In this document: piece after piece, positions 62,671 through 64,000 of the stretch
Layout: every line of letters begins with the position of its first letter
Position numbering within the stretch: the first letter of the stretch is position 1
Origin: Niebla homalea
Lineage: Eukaryota > Ascomycota > Lecanoromycetes > Lecanorales > Ramalinaceae
Length of the DNA: 64,000 nucleotides
Direction of reading: 5' to 3'
Assembly (NCBI GenBank): GCA_019925105.1
Contig: JAHGAU010000032.1
Span: 620,001 to 684,000 of the forward strand
Program-made: the position numbers and the translations under genes
The notes under the pieces: generated by a model
Seen by the model: only the letters and a program-made list of their open reading frames with translations
Told to the model about the DNA's origin: nothing
The model's database searches: none

Positions 62671-64000
62671 GAATGGCGACGAACAAAGGGACCCCAGAGG
62701 TCCAAAACGATGCGTATACGTATAGTTCTAGTAATAATAAGAGAAATATATTAAGTGCGATAAGTAAAAGTGGTATAATAATTAAAAATAAGATAATAAA
62801 CGGGTAAATAGCTTATATTAATAGAAACGGCGATAATATATACGGGTAATATAATAATAATAAGCCGGATAATACTTAAAATAAGTAAAAAAATTAAGGT
62901 TAATAAAATGCGCGTATTGAGATATATAAAACGCGTAATAATAGTACGGAAATAATAGGTAAATAAAAGGGTAAAAAGGCCGGTACGGTATTAACGGCGA
63001 GGGGTACGGGCGGGGGGAAAAGGCAGGAAGACCGCGGTAAAAATACTATTAAGGGTATATAAAAAGGAAATAAAATTAATAAAGAAAATAAAACCTTAAA
63101 GGATTAAAGGTAAGGGGTAAAGACGGTATATTACCTGGTAAATAGGGATAAAAAAGCGGTAAAGGAGGCGGTAAAAACCTTAAAAGGATTTTTTATAATA
63201 AAGTAAAAGGATATTATATTAAAGATTTAGTTAATATTATAAATTAAATTAAAAGGTATAAAGGACTTTTATATAAAAATAAAAATAAAACTGGGGGAAA
63301 TAAAGCGGTTATAGGGCTTTTAAGGGACGGTAATAAAAGCGTTAATAAGGGGTAAAAATGGCGGTTTAAGGTTAAATATATAAGGCGAAAGTATAAAGGC
63401 GGCGGCCCCTTAAATAAGAAAAAGCTAGGCAATAAAAATAATAAAGGGGGTACCCGCGATAGAGAATAAAGGAATAACGGAAAGGAGGGCGGCCGTATTA
63501 AAAAAGGTAAAAACAATAATAGTCCGTTTATTTAATAACGAAAAGAAGAATATAATGGTAAAAATAAATTTATTATAATTAATAAAGGTTTTTAAAATAA
63601 TAACGGAATTATTAATAAAATAAATTATTACGATACGTAAACTATAAAGTAAGGATATCTTCCTTAATATAGCGTCTTTAAAGGCGAAAGAAAACTTAAA
63701 AAAATTTAAAACTTAAATTAATAAAAGAAAGTATAAATCGGTTAAAATTTTAAGGTAATTATTTACCGTTATAATAAATAGAATATATTTATTATATTTT
63801 AAAAAAGCCGAGAAAGAAGTTATATTAAAGAATATAGAAAGGGAGAATACGGTTTTTTATTTAAGGCTTAAGATTATTAACTATAGGCTTCCGTTAATAA
63901 TGAAAAGATTTAATTCTTTAAAATACATAAAAAAAATACTTTACCGTTATATTAAATATAATATTAATAAAAATATATAATAACGTCTTAAATAAAAGGA
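62671..64000 (+). mobile_element. LINE copy 5: 5' end, running out of the window
   Basis: It begins GAATGGCGACGAAC (ATG at 62673), followed by GGGACCCCAGAGGTCC, and aligns closely with LINE copy 2 from 27316 to about 28640. It covers ORF1 up to the region before the zinc knuckles: MATNKGTPEV at the start and FYLRLKIINYRLP near 63855-63895. The minus-strand open frame at 63244-63516 is an antisense shadow. The copy is inserted in RT of Gypsy E. Stops are RIP-type. Confidence 0.87.

Noticed and set aside
63244..63516. Minus-strand 90-codon frame
   Set aside because: It is antisense to LINE copy 5 ORF1. The Pro/Leu-rich composition reflects the complement of a Lys/Arg/Gly-rich coding strand.

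Overview
This 64 kb window is a block of nested transposable elements from what is most probably a filamentous ascomycete (Pezizomycotina). I find no intact host gene, rRNA, tRNA gene or CRISPR array. The DNA is extremely A+T-rich. CpA and TpG are nearly absent while CpG, CpC and ApG survive, and every recognisable coding frame is broken mainly by TAA/TAG where Gln or Trp codons are expected. This is the signature of repeat-induced point mutation (RIP). An AT-rich isochore, pericentromere or dispensable chromosome would fit; the species cannot be named from the sequence.

Layout. (1) 1-18125: Tad1-type LINE copy 1 (5' end outside the window), split by a complete 13.3 kb Ty3/Gypsy element, A1 (2243-15573), and carrying a 183 bp solo-LTR-like insert (212-394). 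(2) 18126-23428: a second Gypsy-A copy, A2, on the minus strand, interrupted by a 735 bp SINE-like element (18303-19037). (3) 23429-27295: a poorly understood stretch with a 1.07 kb terminal-inverted-repeat element (25834-26905) and fragments related to Gypsy D. (4) 27296-33110: full-length LINE copy 2. (5) 33271-37657: LINE copy 3, containing a 156 bp solo-LTR-like insert and a second, inverted SINE copy. (6) 37658-59388: Gypsy A3 (minus), interrupted by Gypsy D (43367-57400, minus), which itself holds LINE copy 4 (about 45371-51175) and a GC-rich 939 bp foldback element (51274-52212). (7) 59389-about 62670: Gypsy E (minus). (8) 62671-64000: the 5' part of LINE copy 5.

The elements can be ordered in time because they interrupt one another: LINE3 was hit by A3, A3 by D and E, D by LINE4 and the foldback element, and E by LINE5. 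Target duplications are still readable for many insertions. They are 5 bp for Gypsy D and both solo LTRs, 4 bp for A1, 8 bp for the foldback element, and 10-14 bp for the LINE and SINEs. The LINE encodes a zinc-knuckle ORF1 and an endonuclease/reverse transcriptase ORF2 and ends in (AATC)n. The SINE-like element has a tRNA-like head and the same 3' end and tail, so the LINE machinery probably mobilised it.

The most interesting signals are this SINE/LINE partnership, a consistent sparing of the outermost 50-100 bp of nearly every element from RIP, the unmutated foldback element, and a Gypsy family with about 4 kb of apparently coding sequence between integrase and the 3' LTR. Peptide readings were made by eye from RIP-mutated DNA. 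Domain limits are approximate, and no database search was possible.
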